64,000 nucleotides of DNA. Source: Cottoperca gobio. Its lineage: Eukaryota; Chordata; Actinopteri; Perciformes; Bovichtidae. The position numbers were made by a program, and so were the translations under genes. Below are positions 1 to 13,918 of the stretch, one piece after another (positions within the stretch are counted from its first letter, which is position 1; each line of letters begins with the position of its first letter). Location: positions 20,888,835 through 20,952,834 of the forward strand of contig NC_041370.1 in NCBI RefSeq assembly GCF_900634415.1. The letters run 5' to 3'. The notes under the pieces were generated by a model that searched no databases, was not told the origin of the DNA, and worked only from the letters and a program-made list of their open reading frames with translations.

Positions 1-1005
1 TTGTGAGCTTGATTTGTTTTCTCCCACAGTATCAGGTGACACAAGGGAAGGGATTTATTTCTAAAATGTTCATGTGGAAAATAATATTTAGGCAAAGCAG
101 GAAGAAAACTCAATTGAAGAACAGTCAACCAAAACACCTGGTTATGTTGGGATATCTTGCAAACATTAACTGAATGTCTTTGACAAGACGTAAACTCCCG
201 TCTCCTGCAAGAAATCCACACACATATTGTTTATTGAGCTGAATGTTGGTACTGGAAGTAAATCCTGAGGTACAAAATTGTTCAATATGGACGTAATTCA
301 TTGGATACAGGTCAACTATGCCTGTACTTCAAATTACATTTGGGTATGAAAGATTTGGTAGAATGAGTATAGATATGCGATCACTCAAAAATAGAGATTC
401 ATCCTTTTGACAAAACAATTGCACTTCAGGGTCCATCTAGTAGCTGTTCTGAAGCATTCAATCACGCCACATGATCTTCATCAGCAGATGGAGTTTGCCA
501 GTTGTCATGGAATTGACAGTGGCAGCCATTATAAGAGCTGGTCGAATTCTCTAAATGCTAAAGAAAGCTGCACCAACGCTTCCTTTCTTATCTCCTTTAG
601 CATAGGGTACACTGGCCCATCCTTTAATTAAGAAAGGACATAATGCCGACTAACAATTGCTTGCGGCAGCACCCTGGCAGATCCACATCAATAATATCCA
701 GCATCGTACAATTACATAGCCTTGTGTAAGTGCAGTGGGATTCTCTTAGCACCGTGGGTTTCTTTCCCTTAGTCTTTATAGATTCTCCTTCATATCTTTC
801 CTTGCCCTTATGACATTTTCCATTTGAAGTCAAGCAAAAGGGGTTAGGAAAGACATAGTATGTCATTTTTGTTTTACTATGTGACTGCAGCCACGATGAT
901 ACATTGATGTACCCATTGATGGGGGTTAGGGTTAAGGAAAAGGTTTGGAGTGAGAACCTAACCCTAAACCTGTTTCTTAATCTATTGTTAATATGCTTGT
1001 TTTAG

Positions 1006-1006
<1 letters not shown>

Positions 1007-1054
<48 letters not shown>
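1007..1054. repeat. (TA)n microsatellite
   Basis: This is a perfect TA tract of about 48 bases. Confidence 0.95.
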
Positions 1055-1057
<3 letters not shown>

Positions 1058-4000
1058 TATACTATATATTTATATTCATGGTGTTTTTTATAGTCACATG
1101 AATAATTGATGGACTTAATACAAAAGAAACTGGAAACAACTTGAGATTCGACCCTAGTGACTGTTCGGTGGATAAAAAACAGTATGTAAGAGAAAAGTAG
1201 TGTGATGTTTTTTATGATTTTCTTTACGTGATCAAACTGCTGCTAACTAAAATGCAGCAGGTAATTACCGAAATGTTAATAAATCATACTACCACAAAAA
1301 CACTGATAATCAGCAAACTCATACCTAATGTCCTGGTATTGGTATATCCCTTCAAAAGCCCATTTCGTACAAACCCTGGCATGTAATGTACACGTCCCCA
1401 CACGCACGCCCTGCTCCCCTCTCACCATGAGCTCGCCAGTGTGGAGCTGGTGCAACAGGCAGGGCTGTCATGCACAGATCAGAGGCAACAATGGCGCCTT
1501 CCCTGGCCGCCTTTGAATATGTCACTGTGGGAACAGCATAATCAACCCTGTGTCACTACCAGCTGCTCCATCGTACCACATTAGAATAAACAACAGGCGA
1601 GGAAGAAGCAGAGGTATAAAGAGAGGAGACAAGTGGGTAGGAAAGAAAGCAATACACTTGTCTTGTCTGCCACCAATGGAAAGATGATATTGTTCTGGGT
1701 TATTTGGCCCAGTGTCATTCCCGTGCTCCATCTGCGGCCACTGGTGAATGAGGAGGCATGAAGCACAACTTGAGCCAGTAACTGAAGGGTGGAGGGGCTT
1801 GGAGAACCTCTGTTCATCTCTGTGGTGTGGTACAGCATTTAATAGAAGAAACTTGTTATGCTATGTTCAGGGACGAACCTCATTTTGCAGACAGAGCAGG
1901 TCTTCCCTCACACAACCTTTCTTATTTTTTTATGTGTTTTGGTCATGCACATAAATGTGTGTAAACAGTTTGGTTAATACAGTTTTACCAGTGTCTCCTT
2001 GAAGGTAATGTTGAATGCAAGAGAAAGAAAAATGGAAACAGAAGCATTCAAAGCACCATGAACACAAGGGCTGTCATTGTTCTTCATTATGAAAGATCTC
2101 AGACAGTAATATGTTTGATAACAATAGAATGTCCTTGAAAAACTACCACATAATATGAATGGAGGTTTTGTCATCATCTTTGACAAAGGACCAGTACTAC
2201 CTGTACAGAGGAGGCTATGCTTCCAATTTCTCCGAGGCCAAACACAGGTCACCATCAGACAGGCCAAATTGTAACAGTTTGAGGCAAGCATGGCTCCAAA
2301 AAGCTTCACCAAAACTCCAAAAGTCACCTTGAATAAACATTGAGGGAGTATAATGTCCTGCCATTTCCCATATCCAGTATATTACAATAAATATAGGTTG
2401 TGTAATGCGTATACCACCCTCTATTCATCCTGCCCTCTCACTAGCCAAGATCTCTTCTCATCTCCAGTACCTGTGAATTATACAAAATGATGCGTTGGCC
2501 ATTGATTTTATCAGTTCTCTGTAGTTGCTAGTAATCCCATTATAGCATGTCTGTTAGTACAATAGCCAGATATGGCTTGAATAAAAGAAACCTTTCTTTG
2601 CCTTGTCAAAGGTAGGCTGTCTTCCAAATTACTTCTTCAGAAGTTAAAAGGCCCGCTGCCTAATCAGTCTATTATAGCAGACTAATAGATGACCAGTAAT
2701 TGCAACTAATAATTTATTACTCATCTACACAAATATTCTAATAGCATGTATTTAGAAGCCAATTTTTTCAATGGACAGAGTAAGAAGGGGGGGGGGGGTT
2801 CCTATTCACGAGCCAGACAGACAGCAACACAAAGAAATACTCCCACAAAGGAAGCTGAGAAAGCAACCTGTAGCATGTTTTTTTCTTCTCTTAGCTGGAT
2901 TAATACCTAACCTTATTCATGGGGATGTGAAACCTCAGCTTCGTCTTCATCTCCAGAGATGTCTAGCAGCAGGGCTTTGTTTGGTTCCCGAGCCCCTTTT
3001 GAGAGAGAGATGACACAGGGAATTATAGATAATGTCCTCCATCCTCTCCCCCTGCTATCCTGCTAGGCCTCAGACACGGAGCTCAGTGGAGACCAGAGAG
3101 GTGGACACACTGTACATGATTTGAGCTACAGCAGCCATTGTACTACTGACAGGGCTCACAGGTGGAAATGCATTCAGTCACAGCCAGGCGACGATGAATT
3201 ACCAACAAGACAAAATAATAAAGCCTAGACTGCAGTACATGGCGTTCCTATTTGTTTTGTTATTGTGTCTGTTGTTATGGGACAATGCTCATTTTTCATG
3301 ATCTGCAAAATGCAATACAATATTTAGATAATGATACATTTGTATGCACATACTGAGCATCAGCAGTGTTGGACGCTAACAACGGTCTCCTGGATAAAAG
3401 TCATGTGTGCGATACTTTTCATATGTGTAAGTAGGAACAGTGAATGATAACATCCTGAATCTAAATGTAACGTGTGTAAAAAAAATTAAAAAAGACCTTG
3501 CGGTTTACCAAGCAGTCAGCCAATGTTTTGGAAGTATTTATGCTACTGATATTCAACATCTATCTTAACGTTAGCCCCAGGAAGTGACTCTTCACTGCTC
3601 TCCAGACATGATCATCCTCATGGTGAAGTCACAGGCCTCATACATCCTCAAACACTAGCTAATAGACTTGTTCTGAGCTGCACTGAAAAGTTCTACTTAG
3701 GTGCTAATTCTAAATGGTGCTAGCTCACCATCTAGCAAAGATATCCTCAAGCATGTCCACATTGTTCAGCTGTACCATTGACTTAAAGATGCCGACATTT
3801 CTATTCTACCAAATAGTTTACTGCAATAACACACATAACCACAACACCAGATTTTCTGGTTGGGGCATATTGTGGTACCCTCGTTGAACAAAAACTGTCA
3901 TTTACAGAGCCATAAAAAACTTTAATCATTTACTTCATGGCATCAGCTAATGGGGATCCTTTAAATAAAAAATAAACAACCTCTAAACAAAACCAGCGTA

Positions 4001-4249
4001 CCAGAAGCTAACATTAGCAAGCTAGCTAATATCACACAAAAAGCTGTTAATCTGTTGTTGATTTTATTCTATTTCTCCTAACTTCCTATTTTATTTTATC
4101 ACTCTATTATTGTTTCATTGTATTACATTATGTATTATTTCCTTTTATGCAGGTTTTATTTCTGTAACTTCTCATCTCCCACGACTAGATAACACTTTGG
4201 GTCAACTTGTTTTGTTTTTAAATTAGCTATAAATATACTGACTTTTATT

Positions 4250-4465
4250 GTTAATATTATTATTTGTCATTTAGCAGACGCTCTTATCCAGAGCAACTTA
4301 CAGTGAACTAACTACAGGGACAGTCTCCCTGTAGCAACTCTGTGTTAAGTGCCTTGCTCAGGGGCTCAATGGTGGCAGCCCTGGTATTGAACTCGCACAC
4401 TCACAACCTTGCGGTGTTCTATTTGGAAGCATAACCACGAGACCACCAGACCACCACAGAATTAC
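4250..4465 (-). mobile_element. tRNA-derived SINE of the teleost CATTTAGCAGACGCTCTTAT family
   Basis: Plus-strand CATTTAGCAGACGCTCTTAT and CCAGAGCAACTTACAGTGAA form the 3' part. The 5' part, on the minus strand, is tRNA-like with GTGGTCTCGTGGTTATGC and a B-box-like GAGTTCAATACC. I know this layout from many teleost genomes; the exact family name is uncertain. Confidence 0.7.
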
Positions 4466-5224
4466 TGCAGGTCATAGTCAGGGTCATTCTAAACAGGATT
4501 TATTTTTATTCTTTTCAGCAAACTTCTGAAAAAAAATATTTTATTTGTTTAAATATGAGACTATGTTCTATGTACCAATGCATTTTGAAGTGATTTGGTA
4601 CATTAAAACAACTTTGAATTTGACATGGTCACAGAGTCATTCTGAAGCAGACTCCATTGAAAATGTTGATAAACCTGTTAAGGATATTTTTTATGACAGT
4701 TAAAATATGAGGAAATTATGAATGTTATAATGTAATTTGAGCTAACTTTCCCTTAGATTTTCTTTCTGTTCAAAACTGTACCATAAAATATCTTGTAATT
4801 GTACATGGTCATAGTCAGGGCCATTATGAACATCAGCAAACCTCTGAGAGAAAACATTTATTTACTTAATTTTCATTTTAAAAGTTCATTAAAGCGGACT
4901 ATCCCTGTACAGTAATGAATAATGAAGGTACTTCAAGTTATATATAGTCATAGAAATCTATTGCACTTCTCAGCAAACTTAAAATGGAAATAGTTATCAT
5001 TTTAGGATTTTTTTGGTATTCAACAAGACTTATTCAACATGTGATGTATAATATATTATTGCTGCAATGCAAGTCTTTCTTGCTCCAATACCCGGCACTG
5101 TAACAGCACTTATAGATGAGCATCTATCCAAGTGGCAGCTGGCTTGACTGGGTTTTACATTGCTGTGGTTGTTCTGTCTTGTCTTTCCATGAGCTGTCAG
5201 TGTCCTCTTGTCGCGCCGCAACGT

Positions 5225-5445
5225 TATCAGTTCTAAATTAGTTTTTTACACAACTAAACTAAAGTCGCAGTTTTAAACACGTAGTTAATGTTGTAAATTG
5301 AAACAAAAACAAAAATGCAACAAAGCTACTTGGTTAGGTTTAGAGAAAAATATTATTTAACTTTAAATAATTATGCTACGTTATTTAAATTAGAGACGTT
5401 AATAAAAATAAGTCAACATTGACGTTTGGTTTCACACAGGATACG
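5225..5445 (-). repeat. Dispersed repeat, inverted relative of 9,250-9,470
   Basis: Read on the minus strand it gives CCTGTGTGAAACCAAACGTC and, further on, CTAAACCTAACCAAGTAGCT, matching the plus-strand copy near 9,325-9,450. Confidence 0.55.
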
Positions 5446-5849
5446 AGCACCAATAAGTCAAGTGCTGTGTGAAAGTCTAACCAATCCATTCACCCCAACC
5501 TCCTTCCTACATGGACTTCCACAGACTATGATTAGAACATTTTCTGTGTATTCCGTACAAAATACTTTTCTCTCAAATGTTGTTCTCCTAATAGAGAACG
5601 TAGTTTACTTGTAAGGGAATATAATATTTATGAGACAAGGCTGTGTATACTTCAACTTTGGAGTTACAGGGAGTATTGCTTCTTTTGTCTGGGACGAGGC
5701 TACGACCTGCAATTTGATGGTCAGGTGACCAACGGGGGTAACCAAGCTACCACCATGGATTTAATCTGCTGACATGTTTACTTCTAGCTGCTTACATTAC
5801 AGTTGTGCTTTTTATTTGCTTTTTCTACAGTAGGTCTAAAAGTAGACAA

Positions 5850-6060
5850 TCGGAATCCGAATAATGTTTATTACCATGCATGGAGTTTGCCTTGGTGTTT
5901 GGTGCATACAATAAACATATTAAATACAAAGAAAAATACAAGCCCTACAATAGTCTAGAAATATTAATACTGAATTGATAACAATTTTAGAAAGATACTA
6001 TGAAAAATACTGTAACAAACAAATATGCACAATATAACTATTATGTACAATATAACTGCA
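5850..6060. repeat. Dispersed repeat fragment (LINE 3'-tail-like)
   Basis: It begins AATCGGAATCCGAATAATGT and includes GGAGTTTGCCTTGGTG. It resembles the fragment at 45,448. Confidence 0.45.
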
Positions 6061-6070
6061 TTTTGAAATG

Positions 6071-6119
6071 AGAGAACTGTACAGTTTTGCGCAGAATGTG
6101 CTAAACTGTACAGTTCTCT
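6071..6119. repeat. Perfect 17-bp inverted repeat with 15-base loop
   Basis: AGAGAACTGTACAGTTT at 6,071-6,087 is the exact reverse complement of 6,103-6,119. Each arm also contains the palindrome ACTGTACAGT. Confidence 0.95.
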
Positions 6120-9100
6120 GACAAGCTAGCCAGGCCACCAAAAATTATTTTACCGATAACTTCGGCTGTCTCTGTCGGTCACATGACTCAATTGCCTTGC
6201 GGGTTGTTGCAGTCTATCAAAAATCTATCCCTAGTAGCAACCCCACACCTCCAGTCCCTGCGCCAAGCTAACATGTGCTATACCGCCCTGTCAACTAAAT
6301 ACAGAGAGTCCGAATTGAAAGCAACCTTTCATCAAAATCCATGCGACAGCAAACCAGCTGATCGCCAAACTGTCAGACTAACAACAAATTGTTGTATTAG
6401 TACAACTACTACTGAATTTCAAATTCACCTTTACACTTGCTACTGAATAAAAACATAACATTACTGTAACACATTAGCCTAGCATTACAGAGCCTACACT
6501 GAGCATCAGTTCCTATTAAAAGTTGCATGTTTTAGAAATACATCTTAGTCCATGAACATACTTTGGACTGAATCTACATTTGGGAGGAAGCATCATTAAC
6601 AAATATGTTTATTGACCGCAATGCATTGAGGATTGAATGGCCAAAATACAATAGTGGTAGTTAAAGGGGCAGGACACACAAAAACCCACTGGGAGTATAT
6701 AGCCCCCGCTGATCAATGACCTCATCCAGAGTCAGTTTCTCTTTCAAAGGCGGCGAGACCAAAGAGCATTGAGGCCTTTTCAGCGCCGCAGATAACAAAC
6801 CAACACCAGACACCCAATAAAGAGACTTCCACTTCATTTAAAAGCAATTAATATTCTTGGTCGGCCGGCGTGATCCCTTTGGTGTGGCAGGTCTGTACAC
6901 GCCCCCTGCACTGTAATGGAGTTGACTGGTTAACTTTGAGTCTGTGGCCACAGTGTTGGCTGCCTGGGTGAGAGCACTGATGCACAGTGGGACACAGTGT
7001 TTAGATCAGAGTGAATGGACCTGTCGCACAGCCCACTGCACCCCAAAAGAGCCTCCTCTTCACCATCTTTCTCTATACATGTCTCGCTCTTTCCGTCTCT
7101 CTCTCTCTGTCCGTCTTTTCCGTCCTCTTTCTCTCCTCCACGTTCTCTAAGAGTCTATCTCGGCTTTTGTTTCCTTTTTTCCTCCTGTTCTTTCTTTTTT
7201 AAGTTCTGTTCTTCAGTCTGTATGAATTGGCTTTCAAAAGGAGCAAGGGTTTAAATAGTTACCCTTTGTAATGTTAGGTAATGATTGTCCCCTGAGGATG
7301 TGAAAGAGTAAAGGGAAAAACTATTTTGTTCCTTTAAGCACACACACAAGGTTAGTGTAGATAAATAGTTGGTTCACATATTTTAGATTGAATAGACGTA
7401 CTGTGTGCCTATTAATTTACTACGAGTCTACAGCCATGCTGGCAGCTCTGTGAGGCTGTATGAAATGTTGATCTGATGATGGCGCCAAATAAAAAGTTAG
7501 GGCATCACAGAAGTGATTACAAATTATCCTGAGGAGGATTTGAATGTCTGTCCCAGATTTAATTTCAATACATCCAGTAGTTTACAAGACTTTTTACCAA
7601 AGCCAGTAGTATTCATCCTCTGGGGGCCATGACTGTCTGTACACAATTCCATGGCAATTTCAAAATAGTATCATTAAACCTTAATGAATGTCTTAGCTAG
7701 AAGCACATCTTAGCTAAATATGTAATAATGTGTTGCTAAGAAGCGTGTAGGGCTGTCCAATTAAAAGATATCAAATATATACAACAGGAAGTCACTGAAG
7801 CATCACAAGCTGAAGCTTTAGATCCAAAAATTACAGTTTTAGAGGGAAAATTAATGCTGTCAACTTAACCAAACCTTATAAATACAGCTTTTGTATTACT
7901 TTTTAAAATTTGAATATGAATTCATGGAAAAATATGTGTTTCATCGTTACTAGTATTCATGCAGTTAAGAAGAAGTGGGACATTTTAGATTATGCTAACC
8001 CAGTTGACATTATTAAGTAATTTAGCTCCTGACATTTTGTCATTCTAGGTATGATGTGTTATCTTCTTACACTGTAATATGCATGTAATATGTAATAATG
8101 TTATAGTCTTCCCAGCTACTGAACAGGAGATAACTAACAGCAAAGGAAAATTAAGATTACCTTCAAGAAAGTTCATTTGAGAAGTAACAGATAAAGTAAA
8201 GCAAGTAACATCAAAGATTGACTGAAGTATATAAATATATAACATATTTTCCAATTGAAATAGCAACTATAGTTAACTTAGCACACATACAATAAATCGG
8301 CAACAAAATGTCCTTGGGGATTGTAGAGAAATATTGGCCTACAGAGAGTCCAGCAAGTTCAATGGTAATGACCGGTGCATTAGCAGTCGCCTGGTTGTTT
8401 ACTAGGCTGAGGATAATGAGGAAATCAATGGACCACATTCAACACATCTTTATCCACAGACACAAGTGATAAAGATCCAGCAATACAGCTCCTTCATCTT
8501 CAGTACTGACACACTTTCAAACAGTCACGTACCAAACACTTTACACAAAATAACAAGTCTGAACGCCTCGGCTCAGTGACACCTCAGTTATGTCAACAAG
8601 GAAGAGAAGTTGACCAGTTAACTGTTACTCCCTTATAGACTGGCATAAGCAGCCCGTCAATAGTAGCTTGTAGCAGCCTGTGGGCTTCAACTAAATCCAA
8701 CTTTTAACCCGTGTGTTAGTCAATGAGAGCTAGACCTGCTACTTTTTACTGATCACACTTGTTTCTCTCACTCCGCTCCCCACATCCGTAGCCTACTCTA
8801 TCTGTATACTGAAGAACTTCTATGTAATGTTACAACATCTCTCAGTAATTTGGGTCACAGTAACTGATCATTTCTGCTGACTTTGACTTTAATTATTATT
8901 TAATATCTTTAATTATACAAGATGTTTCCTTTCATAAGAGGTAAATGAGATGATTGATATTTGTTAGCCAAGAGACGGTTACCTAAATGTATCTTATTCT
9001 AGCTAACCGTCTATTAGCTAAGCTTAGTTTACCTTAACTTAGTTTATTTTAGCGTGAAGACTAGAAGCAGGGTGAAACAGCTAGCCTGGCTCAGCCAAAG

Positions 9101-9249
9101 GTAGAAGAAACCCGCCTACCAGCACCTTTAAAGTCAGCCTTACGTTCCCATACAACAAAACTGCATTGTCAATTATGTTTTGAAGAAAACTTTTTTTTTT
9201 TCTGGATTAGGTTTGTTTTTGTTGTATCACAAATACGTTTCTAATTATA

Positions 9250-9470
9250 GTCTGCAGAGGTCGGGGTGTAAGGGTGGTTAAACCAAACGCATGACTTTCA
9301 CCCAGGAGACTGCGGATTGTGTCCCGTGTGAAACCAATAGTCAACGTTGATTTATTTTAATTTACGTCCGTAATTTGAAAAACGTGACAAACGTACTTAT
9401 TTTAGCCCAAACCAAGATATTTTTTTCGAAACCTAGCCAAGAAGTTTAATTGTCTAAACATAAACACCAC
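9250..9470 (+). repeat. Dispersed repeat, plus-strand copy
   Basis: It contains CCCGTGTGAAACCAATAGTC and CGAAACCTAGCCAAGAAGTT. It is related to 5,225-5,445 in the opposite orientation. Confidence 0.55.
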
Positions 9471-10990
9471 ACAATATATCCCGGGTTGCCTGTCCACTTC
9501 ACAGTAAAGACAAGGCTCCAGGAAGTCATTCCTGGCCAAATAGGCCTACGTGGTTTTACCATTTCTGTTTTTGTACAGATTAACTAGATATAAAGAGTTA
9601 AATAGTGAGGTTTAGAGCGGTGCTGCATGGGAGATTTAGATTTTTGCGTTGGACAGAGCCAGGCTCTCTGTTTCCCTGTTTCACATCTTTAGAAACTAAC
9701 CATCTCCCGGCTCCAGCTTTATATCTAACAGACACATGAGAATGATACAAATGATTTCATCTCACATCTAATCTAACTCTAATTTGTGCTCATTGAGATG
9801 AAATGATGTGGTTTGTGCAGGCTCTCAAACCCTCAATCCTGTTAGTTTATGCTTGTTGTTTACTTTTAGGTTTGTTGTTGTTTTTATTTCTTAGTTTGCC
9901 TTCATATCCTAGTCAATAATAAAATGAGACAGAAAACATTGGTGGAGAGAGTGTGGATTGACACGAGACAAATCTCGTACTCTGGCCATCACATGTTTCG
10001 TCCATCATTCAAATTTAACACATGCTTCTTCTGAATGTGAATGTTGTTTATTATTTATGTGGTTTTGTGAGATTCATGTTTTTCTGGTATGTCTGCCAGA
10101 AGGCAAGGCACCACTTCACATTCACTTTGTCTGATGTCCATCATTGCCAGGAGGTCCACATGTCTACCTCAGATGGAGGCTTCACATACTGAGATACTGA
10201 ATATACCAATCTTCAGAAAGTCACAGTATTTTGGACTCAGTAGCGGTGTGCTGTGTATTAATTTTTCTAAATCTGTCTGTTAATGTGTGGGCTTGAATCG
10301 CATGTGTTTGTAACTTGGACATGAATAGACTCCATAGCTCACAGACATGACTGCTTGATGTGAGGGATACAAACAATAGGGGTTATAGTTTTCAGAAACC
10401 TGCGTAAATGAAAATCCATCCTCATTATTCATGACATCAAAAAGGGCTGGGGCCCAAAGCGGGCTCATTTGCAGCTGAATGTGGGAGGCAGTGGAGACAG
10501 TGGCCTGTTTAGCATGTGTTTGTGTTGCAGAGGTGGTGGAGGGATGGAGGAGGAGAGGGTACCAGTGAGCCACAGCTGGTGTGCCACAGTCCTTCTACCT
10601 GCTGCTATCACAACTGACAGGCTGGGCCTCAACCAGGGACTAATAGTCTCTCTGTGACTGAAGCTGAGGCTGTGGACTCTACACACGCACCGGCCTCGCT
10701 ACATTTATGTCTGCTTGTTTATCCGTCTGAGCCAAAGTTGTCAACGTATTTCTTCTGCTGCTGTCTTTCAAGCCTGTCTGCTCTCTTCCTCTATTAAGCC
10801 TTTTTCACACATAGTTCCCAGTAAATTACTGGGATAACCTTTCAGGCACCGCTAGTGATTTTCACTATTCACATTTTCAACATTTCCATCTTGTGCCTTT
10901 ACTCACATGCCATGGCAATGCTGGAATATATGGGGTAAGGAACAGTCCAGCAGATGATGGTAATGAATACCAACCGCCATAAAACTCAAC

Positions 10991-11085
10991 AGAAGAAGAA
11001 GAAGAAGAAGAAGAAGAAGAAGAAGAAGAAGAAGAAGAAGAAGAAGAAGAAGAAGAAGAAGAAGAAGAAGAAGAAGAAGAAGAAG
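10991..11085. repeat. (AAG)n microsatellite
   Basis: About 31 perfect AAG units. The poly-Phe ORF on the other strand is an artefact. Confidence 0.97.
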
Positions 11086-11726
11086 GAAGGCCGGATGTAA
11101 GTGTATGCGGTGGAAGATGTCTCTTTGTTATTCTGAGAACATGGCGGGCGAGGAACAGTTTCTGTCCGAGGCCAATGTTCTTGTAATGTATTTAATAGCT
11201 TATTCAACATCTGCGATACCTTTGGTGTAAATGCTAAACGGTAAACTTTTTGTGGATTTCAATTTGTCATCAGCGGAGTCTTGTAATTGGTTCACTTGCT
11301 CCATGTGATAGCGTCTTTTTTCAAACGGATGTAACCCTTGACGTGCTTGTCCCTACAGCTTTCATACCGGCCTTATCCCTGAAATGTTGCTAAATCTTGA
11401 GGTGAGAAATTGTTAGTACAGATTCAGCCTGATTATAGACCCCTGCCAACATTCAAATATGGCCCCATGTGGGAAATGTTGCTCCCCAGTATAATGCAGG
11501 GTAGTGTCTCTCTAAAATAAAGCTAGATCCTCATACCTTTACGCTACAGGCAGTGAGAGGCAGAGGTCCAGCTATCCATCTTTCTGATTATAACTTGTGT
11601 CCTTCCATCCCTGTATAACTCTCTACAGTCGTGTGTATGCATGTCAACATGTATCAGAGTGTCTTTTCATGTTCCTCCATGCTTTTTTATCCTTGTATGT
11701 GTGTTATCCTCTGCAGCTCTGTGAAA

Positions 11727-12070
11727 CCAGCTGTGTGTGTTTACTCTACCTGGTTCACCTGCTCCAGGAGAGCAGGCTGCCAGCAGCAGCCCCGTCACTT
11801 CACATCCACTCTGTTAGATCCAAATCATTGCCACGGTGTTTGCATGTCTACCTCAAGATTTAAGGGCACCGGGCATACAGCGGGGTCATTTTTAGTTGGA
11901 GGTTTTGCGTGTGGGTTTGCGTGCACGTTGTGTGCATGTGGAGCCATTTGTTCCATCTCTTTCCAGCTCCATCTGACCAGTTGTGCGTGTTGACTCTACC
12001 TGCGTTCATCTTCTGGTCTACCTGCTCCAGGAGGACAGGCTGACAGCAACGGAGCCGTCACTCCACATCA
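11727..12070 (+). repeat. Diverged direct duplication, about 250 bp apart
   Basis: CCAGCTGTGTGTGTTTACTC with CTGCTCCAGGAGAGCAGGCT at 11,727-11,782 recurs as CCAGTTGTGCGTGTTGACTC with CTGCTCCAGGAGGACAGGCT at 11,977-12,043. Both continue into a GCCCCGTCACTTCACATC-like stretch. Confidence 0.7.
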
Positions 12071-13863
12071 GACCTAAAACAGGCTGAAAAACTGAGACAA
12101 GCACTCACTGCCTCTGTCAGAGACATGTTTGTGTATGACTGACCGCGCTTTATCAGAGAACTGAGTCAACTGAAGTATTCAGCTTATTTCCTGTACACAA
12201 TATGTTTTCTAGTTATTCTTCTCCTTTGTCTGTGCTCCCTTGAGAGAAAAGCAGATGCTGCAGTAGACTGCAAAATCATTAATGGTATTGAACAACGACA
12301 ATTCAATTTATTTCTGAGTAATTTTATAGGGTTACTCTAACTAGTGTCTCAGTCCTGGTCCTCAAAAGTGTTTTTGGTCAAATCACTTATTAGACAGCTA
12401 AAAAGCAGCAGGCTCTTGCTGCTGAGAACCACAACTCTAAACGTTTTAGTCCTTAAGATCATATCAGAGCTAATTTTGTATATTTACACTCATTAGTATA
12501 TAGTAGTTTGCATTGTCATTGGCTGCGTCCACCAGTTCCCGCACAAGAGACTCAAACTAAATGCATTGCAGACATTGCAATGGTAAAATCTGGTAGAGTC
12601 AAACTTCCAACAAGACTAAACAGAATAGCTGCTCAAAGCTTATTAAACATGTCATTACAGGAAATCTTAAGGATGAGAACTAGAACAGCACTAGACATGT
12701 TTTTTTAAATACTAATAGTTGTGTGTATTACTTGTCAATTACCTTTAAGATTCTTGAAAGTATATGTAGTCCATTTCTTTAATTTACAAAAAAATCCAGA
12801 ATTTGTAAATATGCAAATATTTTTTGTTTCAAAAGTTTGACTGCAAGACGAAACAATGGAGACGGAGGTTTTAAGCTTCCATATCACACTTGAGAAAAGT
12901 TGCATATTAGACCATGATTGCCGCCAAACTAGCGGCAATATCACAAAAATCACCTCGTACGTCCAACTGAGATTTAAGCAGAGGACAGAGAAACTTCCCT
13001 TCAGCAGATGAATGTGAATCTACGGTGGCCCTGAAGGTCAAAACACAACGACATTTAAAAAAACACAAAATAATGTTAAATAAAACACTAAAACAAGTCA
13101 AACCAGAAAAGACGGGTAAGTCAGTCTGCCACAAACGGAATTACTTCTTCTTCATGCCTTTTTTGCTACTGAAGCAGTTACTAATCACTTGCGGCAAAAG
13201 ACGAGTGAGGAGTCAACAGTCAATAAAATAGGTTTTTCAAAAATTATGAATCACTGCAACCATGAGAGGTCCTTGAGCATACAGTCATAAATGAGCATTA
13301 TTATGCCGATGGGTCCAGTAGTATGGGTGATTAGTCGTGGACAGATACACAGTCACGTAAACACACACACCCACGCACACGATCGAGAAGACGCCTGGAG
13401 AAGATAATAAACGTTTGCACTCGATGATGGAATTAGATGAGACTCAACCTGTTCATCATGTTCAATCATGGTGTTTTAAGACAGGAACAAATGTGAACTT
13501 ATCCTTTAAAACACAATATAAAGCTGTTATAATCAAATGAATGTTTTAAATGAATTTTCCCCGTACCCTGACAGTAAACATGCACAAGTTTATCACACAG
13601 TGTACTGGAGATGCTGCTGCTTGTACTTGTGTAATCTGTTAGTCACCAGTGCTCCCAGTGTCAAGGACAAGATTTCAGTGTCAGTGGACAAACACAGTAA
13701 GAAGGTTTTCTGCCTCATGAGCCATTCTTAAACCGGGTCTGGCCAAGGTACTCATCGGGTAAGAACATGGTTCAATTAAAGTGTGTATCGGCTGCCCTAG
13801 AGAGGGGATGTCTTCACCTAAAGGTAAGGCAATCTTTGGCTGGCATTGAATCAATCACTATAA

Positions 13864-13916
<53 letters not shown>
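13864..13916. repeat. (CA)n microsatellite
   Basis: This is a perfect CA tract of about 53 bases. Confidence 0.97.

Positions 13917-13918
<2 letters not shown>

Larger units (their letters stand above)
1..5220. other. Gene-poor flank, part 1
   Basis: I see no exon. It contains a telomere-like inverted motif (921-970), a (TA)n tract (1,007-1,054), a G run (about 2,787-2,798) and a tRNA-type SINE (4,250-4,465). Between 3,000 and 3,230 the sequence is more GC-balanced but gives no further clue. Confidence 0.6.
5221..10100. other. Gene-poor flank, part 2
   Basis: This is non-coding. It holds a repeat pair in opposite orientations (5,225-5,445 and 9,250-9,470), a LINE-tail-like repeat (5,850-6,060) and a perfect hairpin (6,071-6,119). 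A GC-balanced block with CAATTAATATTC and GGTCGGCCGGCG lies at about 6,680-6,960. Pyrimidine-rich DNA covers 7,060-7,205. Confidence 0.6.

Noticed and set aside
10986..11210. Poly-Phe ORF on the minus strand
   Set aside because: It is the translation of the (AAG)n microsatellite.
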